NCBI GenBank assembly: GCA_017506865.1
Contig: JAFCMP010000457.1
Span: 558,001-622,000 of the forward strand
Reading direction: 5' to 3'
Length of the DNA stretch: 64,000 nt
From: Tribonema minus
Taxonomy: Eukaryota > Sar > Xanthophyceae > Tribonematales > Tribonemataceae
Made by a program: the position numbers and the translations under genes. Below the pieces are notes generated by a model. That model did not search any database. It was not told where the DNA came from and worked only from the letters and a program-made list of their open reading frames with translations. Shown here piece by piece: positions 23,648 through 34,849 of this stretch (within the stretch, counting starts at the first letter, position 1; each line of letters begins with the position of its first letter).

Positions 23648-25231
23648 TGCGCTTTGCGCGCAGGGACACTGGCTCAGCGCCCGTGAGAGGTCAAAGCTGA
23701 ACCACCTATAACGTGTGGTAGGGTGAAGTTGGCAAGAGGTCAAGGAAGGGGAGGGGGGGGGGGGGGGGGCGCGCCTGAGGTGTTTGGGGGGTCTCTAGGG
23801 GGTTTGCATGGGAGAGAACTGCACACTCACATGCAATCTGCTGTGCCGCACTCACGTGCTCCATGTGTGCATGCCACTTATATGTGGCTGTCTCTTGTGG
23901 CGATAGGCTAGACTAAGCATATGAATTTTGCAGTAAGGCTAGGCACCCACACACTCGCTCGCTTCTGTGGTAGCACCAAGGCTAGGCACCCATAGCTACT
24001 CGCTCGCTCCTGCCGACTTCTCCTGCAACGCTACATTGCATGCCCATATATGTCAAATGAAGTTGCCTGGTGATCATGTACGCACCACAGTTTTGGAGTT
24101 CCTTTCTTGCTTTCTTTCAATGCACTTGTTTGTGTGGAGTTTGACTCTGCATGACTCTAGGTTCGCCATGATTGTGAGACTGCATGACGCTCAACAAGTA
24201 GTCAGATTGTGTGCCTTGAGCATGCCAACACAAAGTTGTGCTGGAAGCATGCTGTCACGTACGAAATGTCATTTCGCCAGTGAGCCACGCGACAACGCCA
24301 CTGACACAAGTGTCTGCCGCTCAATTTGTGGCATTTGACCAAGTACTGGTCCAAATTAACATGATTGCACAGATGGACAGAGGTTCGCCCACGCGCTTGC
24401 CAGTACGATGCGGCATCCACAGAGCACTTCAGATATGCGGCGTAAATACTGTTTGACAATGGTCGAATTGCTCATCATACTGGTACAGATCAATCATCAT
24501 TCGCATTAGTGTGGGGGGCATGTGAGCATGAAACTGTTTTGAGTTGTGAAGCCAAGTGCAGCGTATCGCTACTTCCTGCGTTACTGACATGTCCAGTGTA
24601 TTCATCTGCAGTAAGTTGCTGGTACAGAAATCTGGCACGCCTGCTAACCTATGGAAGCAGCAGGTGACTATTAGTGAATGCTGCTCAGCCGTCCCAAGCA
24701 GGCAAAGCTGCAGTGCTTGATTCATCATATGCATTCAGGTCTTTGGCTCGCAAAAAGTGCAGTAAAAAGGCAAATTACAATTTGATGTCCACCGCAATCA
24801 AACTTCTATTTGGCAAACCATGACGCCAGCCTCTGTCTCTAGTACATGCACGCAGCACACTGCTGATGAAGCTTATCCAGCTGCACAACAGGGGAGCACA
24901 ACAGCTCAACTCTGAAAACCATGACCCTTTTGCCATTGACAAGGCAGCTGATGTACTGGCTTTCTCTAGGCAGCAAATAAGCTCCACCACCGTGATAATA
25001 ACAACGCCTGCCACACTTTTGACGGCTTCCTTTTCTCACAAGATTCCTTCTCACTTGTCATGACCTCTCTCTCCAGCACCATCCTGATGACCTCTTACAA
25101 CACGTCTTACAACACCAGCGGAAGTTGAATTGTCCATTACAGCTGATGGCGCTTGCTAGTGGTGTTGGTGGCACGGTTACAGTGCTGCCGCCACTGCAGT
25201 TGCTTGCAATTGAAGCTGCTGGCGCCTCTGC
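23648..25231. other. Intergenic region between convergent genes
   Basis: Lies between the stop codons of the YciO-family gene (+) and the TLC-domain gene (-). It contains an 18-bp G run at about 23752-23769 and a 46-bp tandem duplication at about 23935-24015 (AAGGCTAGGCACCCA twice). No gene was recognised. Confidence 0.55.
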
Positions 25232-28200
25232 TCAGTTGGCTTTGGTGTCCTTGGAGCTCTCCACGTCCTTCTTTACATTGTTGCCGGACTTGGCCATCTT
25301 GACAAGTGCCTGCAGGTAACAGTGAAGCATGCATTTCATGTGACTTGATGCTGCGGATTGAGGCGGCACAGGCAAGTAAGTCTCTGCAAATAACGTTGCT
25401 GTATATGTAAGTGACGTGCTGGCAACACATCGTCTTCGAGTACTTAAGTAAATTTGTTTTGCTGCATGAGTTGCTGCAGCTGCTTACCACACTCTGAACC
25501 AGATGAGTTGTGCACTGGGGTGCAGTGTGATGCCAGTATCCTGTATTGTTGAAATTATCAACCACTTCATGTCGTTGAGTTGTTGCCAGCGCACCTTCTC
25601 TTATACAACAGCACCATCACATCCGCCGTGAGGATTGCCGCTCCCTGATCAGCGATCATGCAAACGCCTGTCAAAGTGCTCCTCGACTTGCATGATTTGC
25701 TGCAACACAGAAGAGCATAATGCTGTACTTCTTCCAGTGGCAGATGCCTCCGTGCTGCAGCACATGAGACTGCACGGTGCTGAGTGGACTACTCTGAGCC
25801 TTCATGGGAGGTCAACAATTTCATTCGTGTGCTGCACTGCTGGAATGATGCCAGAAGAAGTGCAAACATGGTATGTATATGAGCTTGTCAGTGCAACAAG
25901 GTCGAGGAGAACTACTTAGCGCTGCCATGACAGCAGTGATGCAGCGAGAGTGTCCACCAACGTTGCAGCGCACACGGCTGCTTCACCTCAATCAAGAGCA
26001 CAACGCTGCAGTCGGTTCGCAGCGATGCCCAGTGTCCTTGTGTTGATACACATCACGGTGTTTGAACCAATTGGTGTCTTTGCCTGCGCAGCGTACCACC
26101 TGCCAGAAAATGACATCATGCGATTTATGTCCTCACTGCTCGAGCAGCATTTACCCTGCTTCTAGTAAATCTCCAAGACGTTGCAACAAAGCAGCTGTCA
26201 CCTCATGAGTAATTGCAAGTTCAGCTTACCCGGACAATGAGCGATGCCCAGTACCACTGCAGCAGCGTCAGTAGCACGTTGCTGACGGAGAAGAAGATGG
26301 CCATGGCGCTGCGCAGCAACGAAGAACAATAGTTTTGCGCGCAGCGAGTGACATGTGTGAGAAAACAGCCAGGGGGCGCCAATTATGTGTCCACGCATGT
26401 TGTGAGGTTCATGCCACCTGCGCAGCCATGTGTCATGTATGCACGCATATGAGTGCGTGCTGACTTGATTTCGTCATTGTTGATACCACAATGCAGAGTA
26501 AGGGCAGGCAATGTGCGCGGTATCCTTGCTTTCACTTGTGGACTTTGTTCACGTCCTGCTTTGCTGCAGCTGAGGTGCAGCATCTCAAATGGGACAAATG
26601 CGCTCTTGCATGGTAAACCATACTCTTAATTCAGAAGTAGATACGGTTCCATGTTGCCGCTGGCAGTCAGCTACGCTAAGCACTAACATGCACTGCGCGT
26701 TGCAGAGGCCCCAGCACAGCAGCCTGACAAGCTGGTGTAGGCTAGCGCATACACCACCAGCTGGATCGCATCGTGCATACGTGAAGCTTTGTCAGTTGTC
26801 TGAATTGTCGTCACCTTTTCTACCTGTGTATGCATTCCTGCTGGCCTAAGGCATGCGTGGCATGGCCATAGCAGTCAACTGCAACTTTAGCATAAAAACC
26901 AATCTGCACAGAATACTGATAGATTTGGGCTCCTCTGGTTGACCTGACTGGCCACATAAGAAACCGTAGTAGGCGAGAGCGGTGCGCATTTTGTTTCAGT
27001 CGTCTGCCACATTCAAGGCGCTACTCTGGTTGCTTGCTGCTCCTCTTGCCAGATCCCAGCATCATCAGCATAGACTATGGTATTCCGCTTCCTGACACTA
27101 ACACCAGCAATCACTAGCGCAAGGCATGCGTTCACGCGATCACTTATAAAACTCACTTGTTGTGGCATGTCCCCTTCTGCAGGCAGGCCGCGGTGTCCAT
27201 GAAGTACCTGCCAACATCCGCAACAAATCAGCCAGCGAGCGGAAGCTCCCACTTAAAGCCTGAGCACGACTTTTCGCCACTTGATTGGTGTCATGCATTG
27301 AAATGCTGGTGATGGACACTGGGGGCACGCAAATGTTCAAAGACCAACATGTATTGCCACGCATGAACGCGAGTATGTAAGTCAAGATTGCGAGCGCGTG
27401 CGTGAGCGTCGGCCAAGAGTGCACGTGCAGCCCAATGCTGAGCAGTGCATGCTGTGCACGCGCTCTTGCTCAGCATGCATGGCATGATTTATCAGGTCAC
27501 TGTTGTATGACAGCCAAGAGCGACACGAGTTCGCATCATCAGAAGGCTTTGTTGCCGTCAACTGAGGAGGGTACTAAGACATCACTGACCATTGAGCTCA
27601 TCACTCTCAGTGGCGTACCAATGTCCCTTGGTCACGTCAAAGGGTGGAACAGCTGATGCAATGGACATTTCAATGTATATTGATGGAAGGCACTTCGGCT
27701 AACCATCCTTTGTCACCTAGCGCTCTACGATCTTTTGATTCATTTTCATATATACTGAGCGCACTCTACTTGGAATCTCCAAGAATGCGGCTGCACCTGG
27801 CCATGTGACCGGGCACACTACCAGTGGTGGGGGAAAGGCGGATGAGGCACACTCCACATGCTGTGCAGAGTAACTTTGCTGATCGATACGCGTGCGAAGC
27901 TCATGTGTATAGACACTCTCGCACCACACTCACAAACCTACAGGCTGGAGATCGACGCCAAGAGCCAGTCAACTGCTCACCGGTAGCTGACGGTGGGCCA
28001 GTAAATGCCGCGGATGATGAGGAATGAGAACGCAAAGAGCACCCTCATGAGGGTGTTGATGCCATCGTGCTGAGCGGCAAACTGCACAAGTACAAGTGTA
28101 CGGAAGGCAGACGCGAGTACGCAGAGAATGGTCAGCAAAGGCCTGCATTTGATGATCACCACGTGCGTGACACCAGTTGGGCAGACTGTCGGGCACTCCC

Positions 28201-31200
28201 GGCAGGACATGAGCTGTTGCGGTAAATTCAATCAATTGCTTTTACTTCAATTCATAAAACATAAAAGTACTCAAAACAATTGGTGGCAGCGCTCCGCCTG
28301 CCTGGGAATAATTCATCCGTAACTGCAGTGCAGCAATGAGAGGGTGCGGTCCGGTCAGAGTAGAAATGGCAATCAGTGCATAGCGCCGCATCCATGAGGA
28401 GGGTGGTGATGAAACTGCTTCCCTGGCAGTTACACAAGAGGTTGCAATAGAGTGTATGTGTCAGCAGATCGCGCCCACATCTTGATATGCGAGCAGAGGC
28501 AATTAGACTACAGCTCTCAAGCGGGGGCGTTGAAAAATTTGAGCACTGCAAACCTCATGAACCCAGCAGACACGTGACCACCTGTCCCAGCTGCTGCGCG
28601 TCGTGGTGTTTTAACTTAAAAGAGTATAGAGGACGCACAACGCTCAGGATTTTGAGCAGAATAACTCACCCCCCTGAAGTGCTTGAAAACGTCCACGATA
28701 CACAGTGGGATGGCAGACACCTGCAGCAACGGGCACTCATGGCAATGGTTGTAAAGCATGAGACGCTTGCGCTGAAATGACACAAGACAGGCATGTACCA
28801 GGCAAACACATTGACAGCCCCAAGTCCATCAATTCAATGGGAGGCGTGCGCGCACAACACTTGCCGCTCGTTATGCATGCATTTGCCACACCAACGAGTG
28901 CGTGCAAAAACATTCGTGGCTCCTTATTTAAGCTGAGAGATCGCGCAGTCCACGTATTTCAAAGTGCGACAACAGTGAATGTACGGCAAACAAATGCTGC
29001 AAAGCAGCAGTTGCACATGGTCGTCTGCACATTTGTGAGTTTTCGCAAGCATCAGAATGCCGCGATGCATTCGGTGTCAACACATGCCTACATCACTGCG
29101 TGCATACGCCCAGTGCATTCTGTTGTCATGTACAGATGAGGGCCATAGCCTTGCTCGCCAGCCCCAACAATGTTGCAGTGGCTTGGCGCCAGTCTGGTGG
29201 CAGGCGAACAGCTTCTGCAATGACAACTTCTTTTAGGATACGACAACTGCCTATAGTCAGCTCTTGCCGCGTGTCAGACATATTTCTGGGTGCCCTAGCC
29301 CTAATCCTCACCCGCATCATGCACAGAATTGAAACTTCAACAAGTTGAATTGGGCACATGTGCAGAAGTTCGATTCGGCGTGCTGTGTTTGCATAACAGC
29401 ACGACTCTAATCTGAGTCAACACACTCACGCTGCTCGCATGTTTCCATGGTGAATTCAGTGAAATGCGCTTTTAATGGCATTGCGATCAACCGGTCAGCC
29501 AGAGCCGTGAATACTCCAAGATCCCCTGTATGTCCACCCCTGCCTCAAATGGCGATGGTCAGACTACCTGCGGTTTGTTCCATCATAGACCCTCATGCGC
29601 AATAAGTCTGAGCATTTCTCAGTCGCCTCACCTCCGTCATGCCCAGGAAAAAGCAAGCGTAGTAGTGCCCGTAGGCATCCCTCAGCACAAAGAACGCCAG
29701 CAGCACCGCCAGCGTGTGGTGAACCACCATCTCCGGCTTGCGCAGGTCCGCTATCAGCAAAGTGGCAAAGAAGTCAAATATCTGCAACACACGGGCGCAA
29801 CAAACAACGCATTTACCTGTCAGTACAGGTGAAAGTATCACAAGTGTTGGATATGCCAATACAGTGCCCAGCGTAACTTCGCTGACTTGCGTATGTGCGG
29901 CTTTCCTTCATTCAGATCACCGGCGTCGGTCAACGGGAAATGCTAGTTCAAATCAATTGGGCCAGCGGCTTGATGACGAGCAATGTCACAAGCTGATCGC
30001 CTGGCTCCAGACAAACCTCCTGCCCTGCCGTAGCAAATGTTCATCGTGTTTTATGATTGCGCACGGCACCATTTCAATGTTTACGCAGACATGTATGGTT
30101 GGACAGTAGTGTAATATGCTAGTGAATGCAAGCGGAACAGCAAAGCGGCATCGGTGCGAGGATGCTCGGCGACACATGAGGTGCACGTTGTGGGTGCACT
30201 GGGAGCAACAGGGTCCGCCTATGAGCAGTTCAAATCCCCAGACACTGCGGTGCATCGGCAGGTATGATGGCGATATTGCGAGAAAAGCAGCAGCGAAGCA
30301 GTCATGGATTTGCACTGGAACCATGCTGAGCACTGAGGTCACCCTGCAAAAGTTGGAGCAGTGCAGCAGCAGCAGCACTGCACGGACACTACATGCTGTC
30401 GAACTTGAAGTTTAATGGTCACAAAACTTCATGAATTATGCATGCAACAGCTCCACTCAATCAATGCGCTGCCTTTGATTTGGCCGGGCCAGTAATCCAC
30501 AACAACGGGCTGTGAATGATGATGCAATGCAGCCAGACGCAGCACTAAGACCTGCGGGAGGGCTGCACGCAGGTGCATGATTTCTGATGCCTTGAAGTAC
30601 ACATGTCAGTGAAGTACACATGCGGGCGAACTGCACATGCTGCTGCGGCGCAACTTGCCTGAAAAGCGAGGTTGATGTGTGTGACCACAGGCGCCCCCAC
30701 CATGACATCGTACAGCCTGTCGTGCACGTCGTTGGCCTCCGTGTACCAGTAGTACGTTCCGTATCCCCCTATCGCGCACGTCGCAAAGAATGCGCACACC
30801 TGGTGCGCAAACAGAGCCGGGTCTGACACAAAGGGTCCCCTCTTGCTGGCCACAACCTGCAATACAGCAGCACAGATTGTAGGGGTCAACAACACTTAAA
30901 CACCGCTCATGGTAATACAGATCTGATATCTGTAGTGGCTATGCATCCTTTATTGCTGCTCAGTCAGGTGAAAACATACGTATGATGCCATTGATTGCCA
31001 TTGCCTGCATGATCAAGGCCTAATAACACTAGAGCACTCAACGCCAGCACAGTCCGCTGCGGTATGCTTGCAAATCAATTGCTGTAGCACGAGGTTAGCT
31101 TGCGATCGCATATCACACGAGAATCAGTACACGATCAATGCCATGCTGAGCAGACCTACCTACACATGTAATTCGCTCATGTGCCACAGCTCTGGCCGAG

Positions 31201-31415
31201 CCGCCAACAGTGGCAAGCAGAGTCGAGCACCTGACTGATGCTTCGCCATGTTTTTTAACACAAGGGTGGACCTCAATCACCCAGCGAGGCACCTTGTTCG
31301 CATGCGCTGACGGTCGGAATGAACATCCTACCTGGGTGAAAATCTGGCATGTCGTGAGGAAGAGCAACCACACGAACGTGGGATTTTCCATGCTGAGCTC
31401 TAGGGCGTCCACCAT
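25232..31415 (-). CDS. TLC-domain (TRAM/LAG1/CLN8-type) multi-pass membrane protein
   Basis: Eight exons read right to left: 31415-31332, 30856-30659, 29781-29632, 28720-28670, 28081-27981, 27207-27157, 26308-26230, 25309-25232; 792 nt, 263 residues, all phases agree. Membrane segments include NPTFVWLLFLTTCQIFT, VCAFFATCAIGGYGTYYW, IFDFFATLLIAD and LFAFSFLIIRGIYW. The TLC signature is the block KPEMVVHHTLAVLLAFF with paired histidines, then FLGMTEVSAIPLCIVDVFKHF and a final helix NVLLTLLQWYWASLIVR before a Lys-rich tail (VKMAKSGNNVKKDVESSKD), as expected for an ER or related membrane protein. TLC proteins include ceramide synthases and lipid-handling factors; the short length and lack of a Lag1p motif suggest a TMEM/CLN8-like member, not a ceramide synthase. 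The intron after exon 2 has a GC donor (CAG/GCAAGT). The start is the first ATG of the exon. Confidence 0.85.
27682..27750. repeat. Dispersed repeat, copy 2 (other copy at 19976-20046)
   Basis: Same block order as the first copy, same orientation relative to the + strand, about 85 percent identical by eye. It lies in an intron of the TLC-domain gene, on the antisense side. Confidence 0.7.
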
Positions 31416-31592
31416 CCTGACTGCTGCTCGCAAGACGCCCTCTCGGCTTCTACGTGTGTGTTCCGCGTAATTGCTTTTGTCTCGTCTCAACCTCAACTTC
31501 GATGTGTGTTGAACTCTCAAATTCTGTCAGAAGCAAGCGCCCCCCCGTGACACACGGCTGTGTGTGGGAATCCCGAGCACTGCGAGCAGCCT
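31416..31592. promoter_or_regulatory. Candidate bidirectional promoter between TLC gene and small ORF
   Basis: The start codons of the TLC gene (-) and the small ORF (+) are 177 bp apart and diverge. No clear TATA box or repeated motif is visible; the call rests only on the arrangement. Confidence 0.3.
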
Positions 31593-31934
31593 ATGTTTCG
31601 AGCAGCGAGGGCGTGTCTGCAAAATGCGCAGCAGCATGGAGCTGCTGTTGGCGCGCAACGGCGGAGCACGGTGTCTTTCCCAAAGGCTGCCCAGCATCGC
31701 ATGCAGTTGGGCTGGGGTGTATCTCTATTTCTCATGTTCGTGGCAATGCCGACTTTTCTGATGAAGCGCATCAGCATGCAAAAGACGGCAAACGCTGCAG
31801 CTGTGGACGGGGGTGGAGGCTTGGGTTCAGAGGAGGAGGAGCATTTGCTGCGGGCGATACGCGACCGAGAACTGCAGTTCCGCCAGCGGATCGACGCAGA
31901 AATAGCTCATCGAAAGCGAAATGGTAAGGACTAG
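31593..31934 (+). CDS. Small protein with basic N-terminus and one membrane segment
   Basis: A 113-residue frame starting MFRAARACLQNAQQHG, which looks like a mitochondrial presequence (Arg-rich, no acids), then the hydrophobic segment LGWGVSLFLMFVAMPTFLMK, and an acidic/basic helical tail (EEEEHLLRAIRDRELQFRQR). This architecture is common among small inner-membrane or complex-associated proteins, but I do not recognise a family. A good donor (AATG/GTAAGG) occurs at 31923, so the last codons may be replaced by a further exon to the right. Another ATG at 31560 is in frame. It is head to head with the TLC gene. Confidence 0.45.
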   Translation: MFRAARACLQNAQQHGAAVGAQRRSTVSFPKAAQHRMQLGWGVSLFLMFVAMPTFLMKRISMQKTANAAAVDGGGGLGSEEEEHLLRAIRDRELQFRQRIDAEIAHRKRNGKD

Positions 31935-34071
31935 CACATTCGCAATCCTACCTGCCTGCCCGTACGCGGGTATTAGATCGGGAACCGTCGAGTTGGTACT
32001 ACCCTGTACATAACGGTGTGTGCATCTTCGCACACCTTTCACGAGTACGTATCAATGCAACACATAGGCACAGATGTGCCAGCGACTCGACCAGCATGCC
32101 TCGCGCTACCTGTGCCGTGCCAGCTGCTTTCAAACAACTTCAACTGCAACTGATGCGTAGTGTTCAAGATGTGTTCTCAGTTGCAGCCATCGATGTCAGG
32201 CGATCAGGCCTGTATATGTCATTCAACACTCTGGCCGGCGTGCTGACATAAGAATGTTGCCATATTCTGGCTACAAAGGCCACGTTAATTAGACTGGTTG
32301 TCCCGTTCATTTGAGCACACTCTGTGGATGACTGAGTAAATTCACCGCAGTCGCGTCGAACATGTTGTGACGTTGCAGCCGAACGTATATTGCGATGGAC
32401 TTGTGCGCCGCTACATAGCCAAGTTAATTTGTACTGTAGGACAGTGTCATGTTGACGCTATTGCATGTTGCTCTCGCGGTACTGCTACGTCATGTAATGC
32501 CGTGCTTGTCAGGCGGCAGCTGTGACAGTGACCGCAATCTCAAGGACAGGCTGCAAATCCATGCATGATGAGGTTGGCTAGCTGTGCCATCAAAACTATC
32601 TTGGCATACTTGAAGTGCTAATGGTCCTGCACTTCAAAGCTCAGTTGTTGTCACGGCTGCTGCAGTACCATGAAGCTTTGACGACAGCCGTGATATACCG
32701 GCACACTTGATGCCCAAGTCCGACGAGTCGTCTAAATGATGTACTTCTATATTGTCTGCCACTCCTAGTCGGGTGGGCCATCATGCTACAACATGCTCAT
32801 CAACCTTGCTGTCATCTAGACACACCGCCTCATGCGGATCTGAGTGTAGGAGATGCATTTATGGGCAGCGCAGCAAGAGATTTATGTAGGCATTGTTTTG
32901 GGCCCAAGAATGGGGTTACCGGTTTTGGGAGGGTCTCGCAGGAATGAGGTGCTAGGTGCATCCTCATACTTTCTCGCCCAAGCATGGCAAAATTAGGCAT
33001 ACAGCCTCAGCATACATACAGAGAACTTAATCAACCCCTCATCGCCTTTGAAGAGTACGTGAGGGAAGTGGGGTGGAGCTCTTCGTGGGATGATCCACTC
33101 TACTCCCTGAGGCGGCGGGGGCAACACCATTTTCCCCTCCTATTCTTCACACAAACGTATCCAGTCCATCTTGACTACAACTGACACTGTTCTTGAGAGT
33201 GTGCTTGTATCATATTGTGATGCTCTATTGGCACCATATGCCTTCCCCCGTCGGTGAAAGGTGGTGCCACATGCTGCCTGTTAAGGTCAAGGGAGGAGTT
33301 TGTGATTGCTGCAGTGAGTGCCAGTGACACATTTTTTATTGCATGTGATGCAGCACTAAAATGCTTCAAGTTTATGCTGTTGATCAGTCTGCGCTGTGAT
33401 GCAATTATGTCATAACTTTGCAAGGGACTTCCTGGTGCACTGACTTCCTGCAATCTAGAACTGCCTGCTGAAGGCATCTGGCACTCTTATCTACACTAAA
33501 AGCCGCAGCATGCCCATTGCTGCATCTTTTTATACTAGAGCAGACAGTTTTCTTGATGATAAAAGAAAGATGTTCAAAGCGCACACTCCACCCAGCACTT
33601 CATTGAACTCTCAGACGGTGATTGGGGCTGTTGCCCCCCCCGCCCACCCTCCCCTGGTACGAAACCCAGGCCTGCTCGTGCACATGCTGAGGTCTATTGT
33701 GTGCAAGGATTGAGGCAATTTGCCATCAGCAACCGAATAGGAATCTATAAGTTTTCGGTAAACCTCTAAGTGACTCTGGTGCCCGGTGGAAGCTGTCGTT
33801 AAATGGGAGGGGGACAATTTGCAACATGCTCATGCAACGGCTGTGGGATGGCAGGGGGCCCTTCAAGCTCGCTGCACTCGTTTTTTTTTTTTTTAAGAAG
33901 CAGTTCTCATGAAACCCTAATAGTCTACAAAAAAGACTCAATCCACCCTGCAACACGTGGAAGGGATTGAAGGACCTTAGCTGATACCCGGCGCATTCGC
34001 TGATAATCGGCGATTCTAACATTTGATCATGGCCGATTAAACAATCATCGCCACCATCATCTGCATCTGAA
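31935..34071. other. Region with no supported gene
   Basis: AT-richer DNA without domain-like translations. A T-run at about 33880-33893 and a C-run at about 33637-33645 are the only notable features. It may contain introns or 3' exons of the small gene to the left. Confidence 0.5.
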
Positions 34072-34670
34072 TTGTTTTCTGGGAACTTCAACCTTGAATT
34101 TTCGTCTCACCACCTATTCTCAGCACCACCTATTTCTAAGCAGCATGGCCTGACGAGCACGCAGGCCACGGGAGAGGACAACGTCGGGCGCTTGGTAAAA
34201 GTCCAAGGCTTCACACGGCGCCCGGCGCCGTTTGACTTAAACAGCTTCATGGGTCGGGCTGGCCTCATTGCTAACCGATTCGGCAGCGACAATGCGCGCC
34301 CTCACCCTGAAGTCGTCATCGTCAGGTGATGCCGCCTTTGCTGAAATCATGAGTCAAGCTGGCAACATCGCCATCTTTGGCAAAGATAACATCGCCACAT
34401 TGGTGTATCGGACCGTTGCCCGTGACCTCCGGTTCTACCTCATGGTAGGCGACAAGGTTGCCAAGGGCAATGGTCCGATGCACCAATGTCACTATCATCA
34501 CCTGAAAAATTCCATGTTGTGGGGGGCCCGGAAGTCATTCGGACCGTTGCCCCGGGCAACCTTGCCGCCTTCCAGAAGGTAGGACTGGAGGTCCATGACG
34601 TCAGCGACGCCAGAGAAGCCCTTGATTATGAGTACCCGGTCGCACATCCCCTGCAAGGTAGAGCAAAAGC
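34072..34670 (+). other. Possible exons of an unrecognised gene
   Basis: Three overlapping frames contain protein-like stretches: RLVKVQGFTRRPAPFDLN and GRAGLIANRFGSDNARPHPE at about 34170-34320 ending at a donor-like CAG/GTGATG; AGNIAIFGKDNIATLVYR at about 34350-34415; and FHVVGGPEVIRTVAPGNLA plus EVHDVSDAREALDYEYPV at about 34508-34650. Codon composition resembles exons more than the surrounding DNA, but I cannot join them into one frame with convincing splice sites, nor name a family. CGGACCGTTGCCC occurs twice (about 34410 and 34540), so part may be an internal duplication. Confidence 0.3.
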
Positions 34671-34849
34671 AGCACCAACGCAGCAAGCCTCAAGCTTGCC
34701 CTCACACTGTCTGCATGCTCACGATACAGACAATGCAGACAGCAGGAAGCTTTTTACCATGCGGTGATGATCGCTGAAGGCAGATGCACATCTGTCACTC
34801 TGCTGGAATCCTGTTGGAACCTGCAAGGGCACCTACACTTTTATCAGTC

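Noticed and set aside
30190-30260. tRNA-like B box (CAGTTCAAATCCCC)
   Set aside because: No matching A box at the right distance and no cloverleaf; it lies in an intron of the TLC-domain gene.
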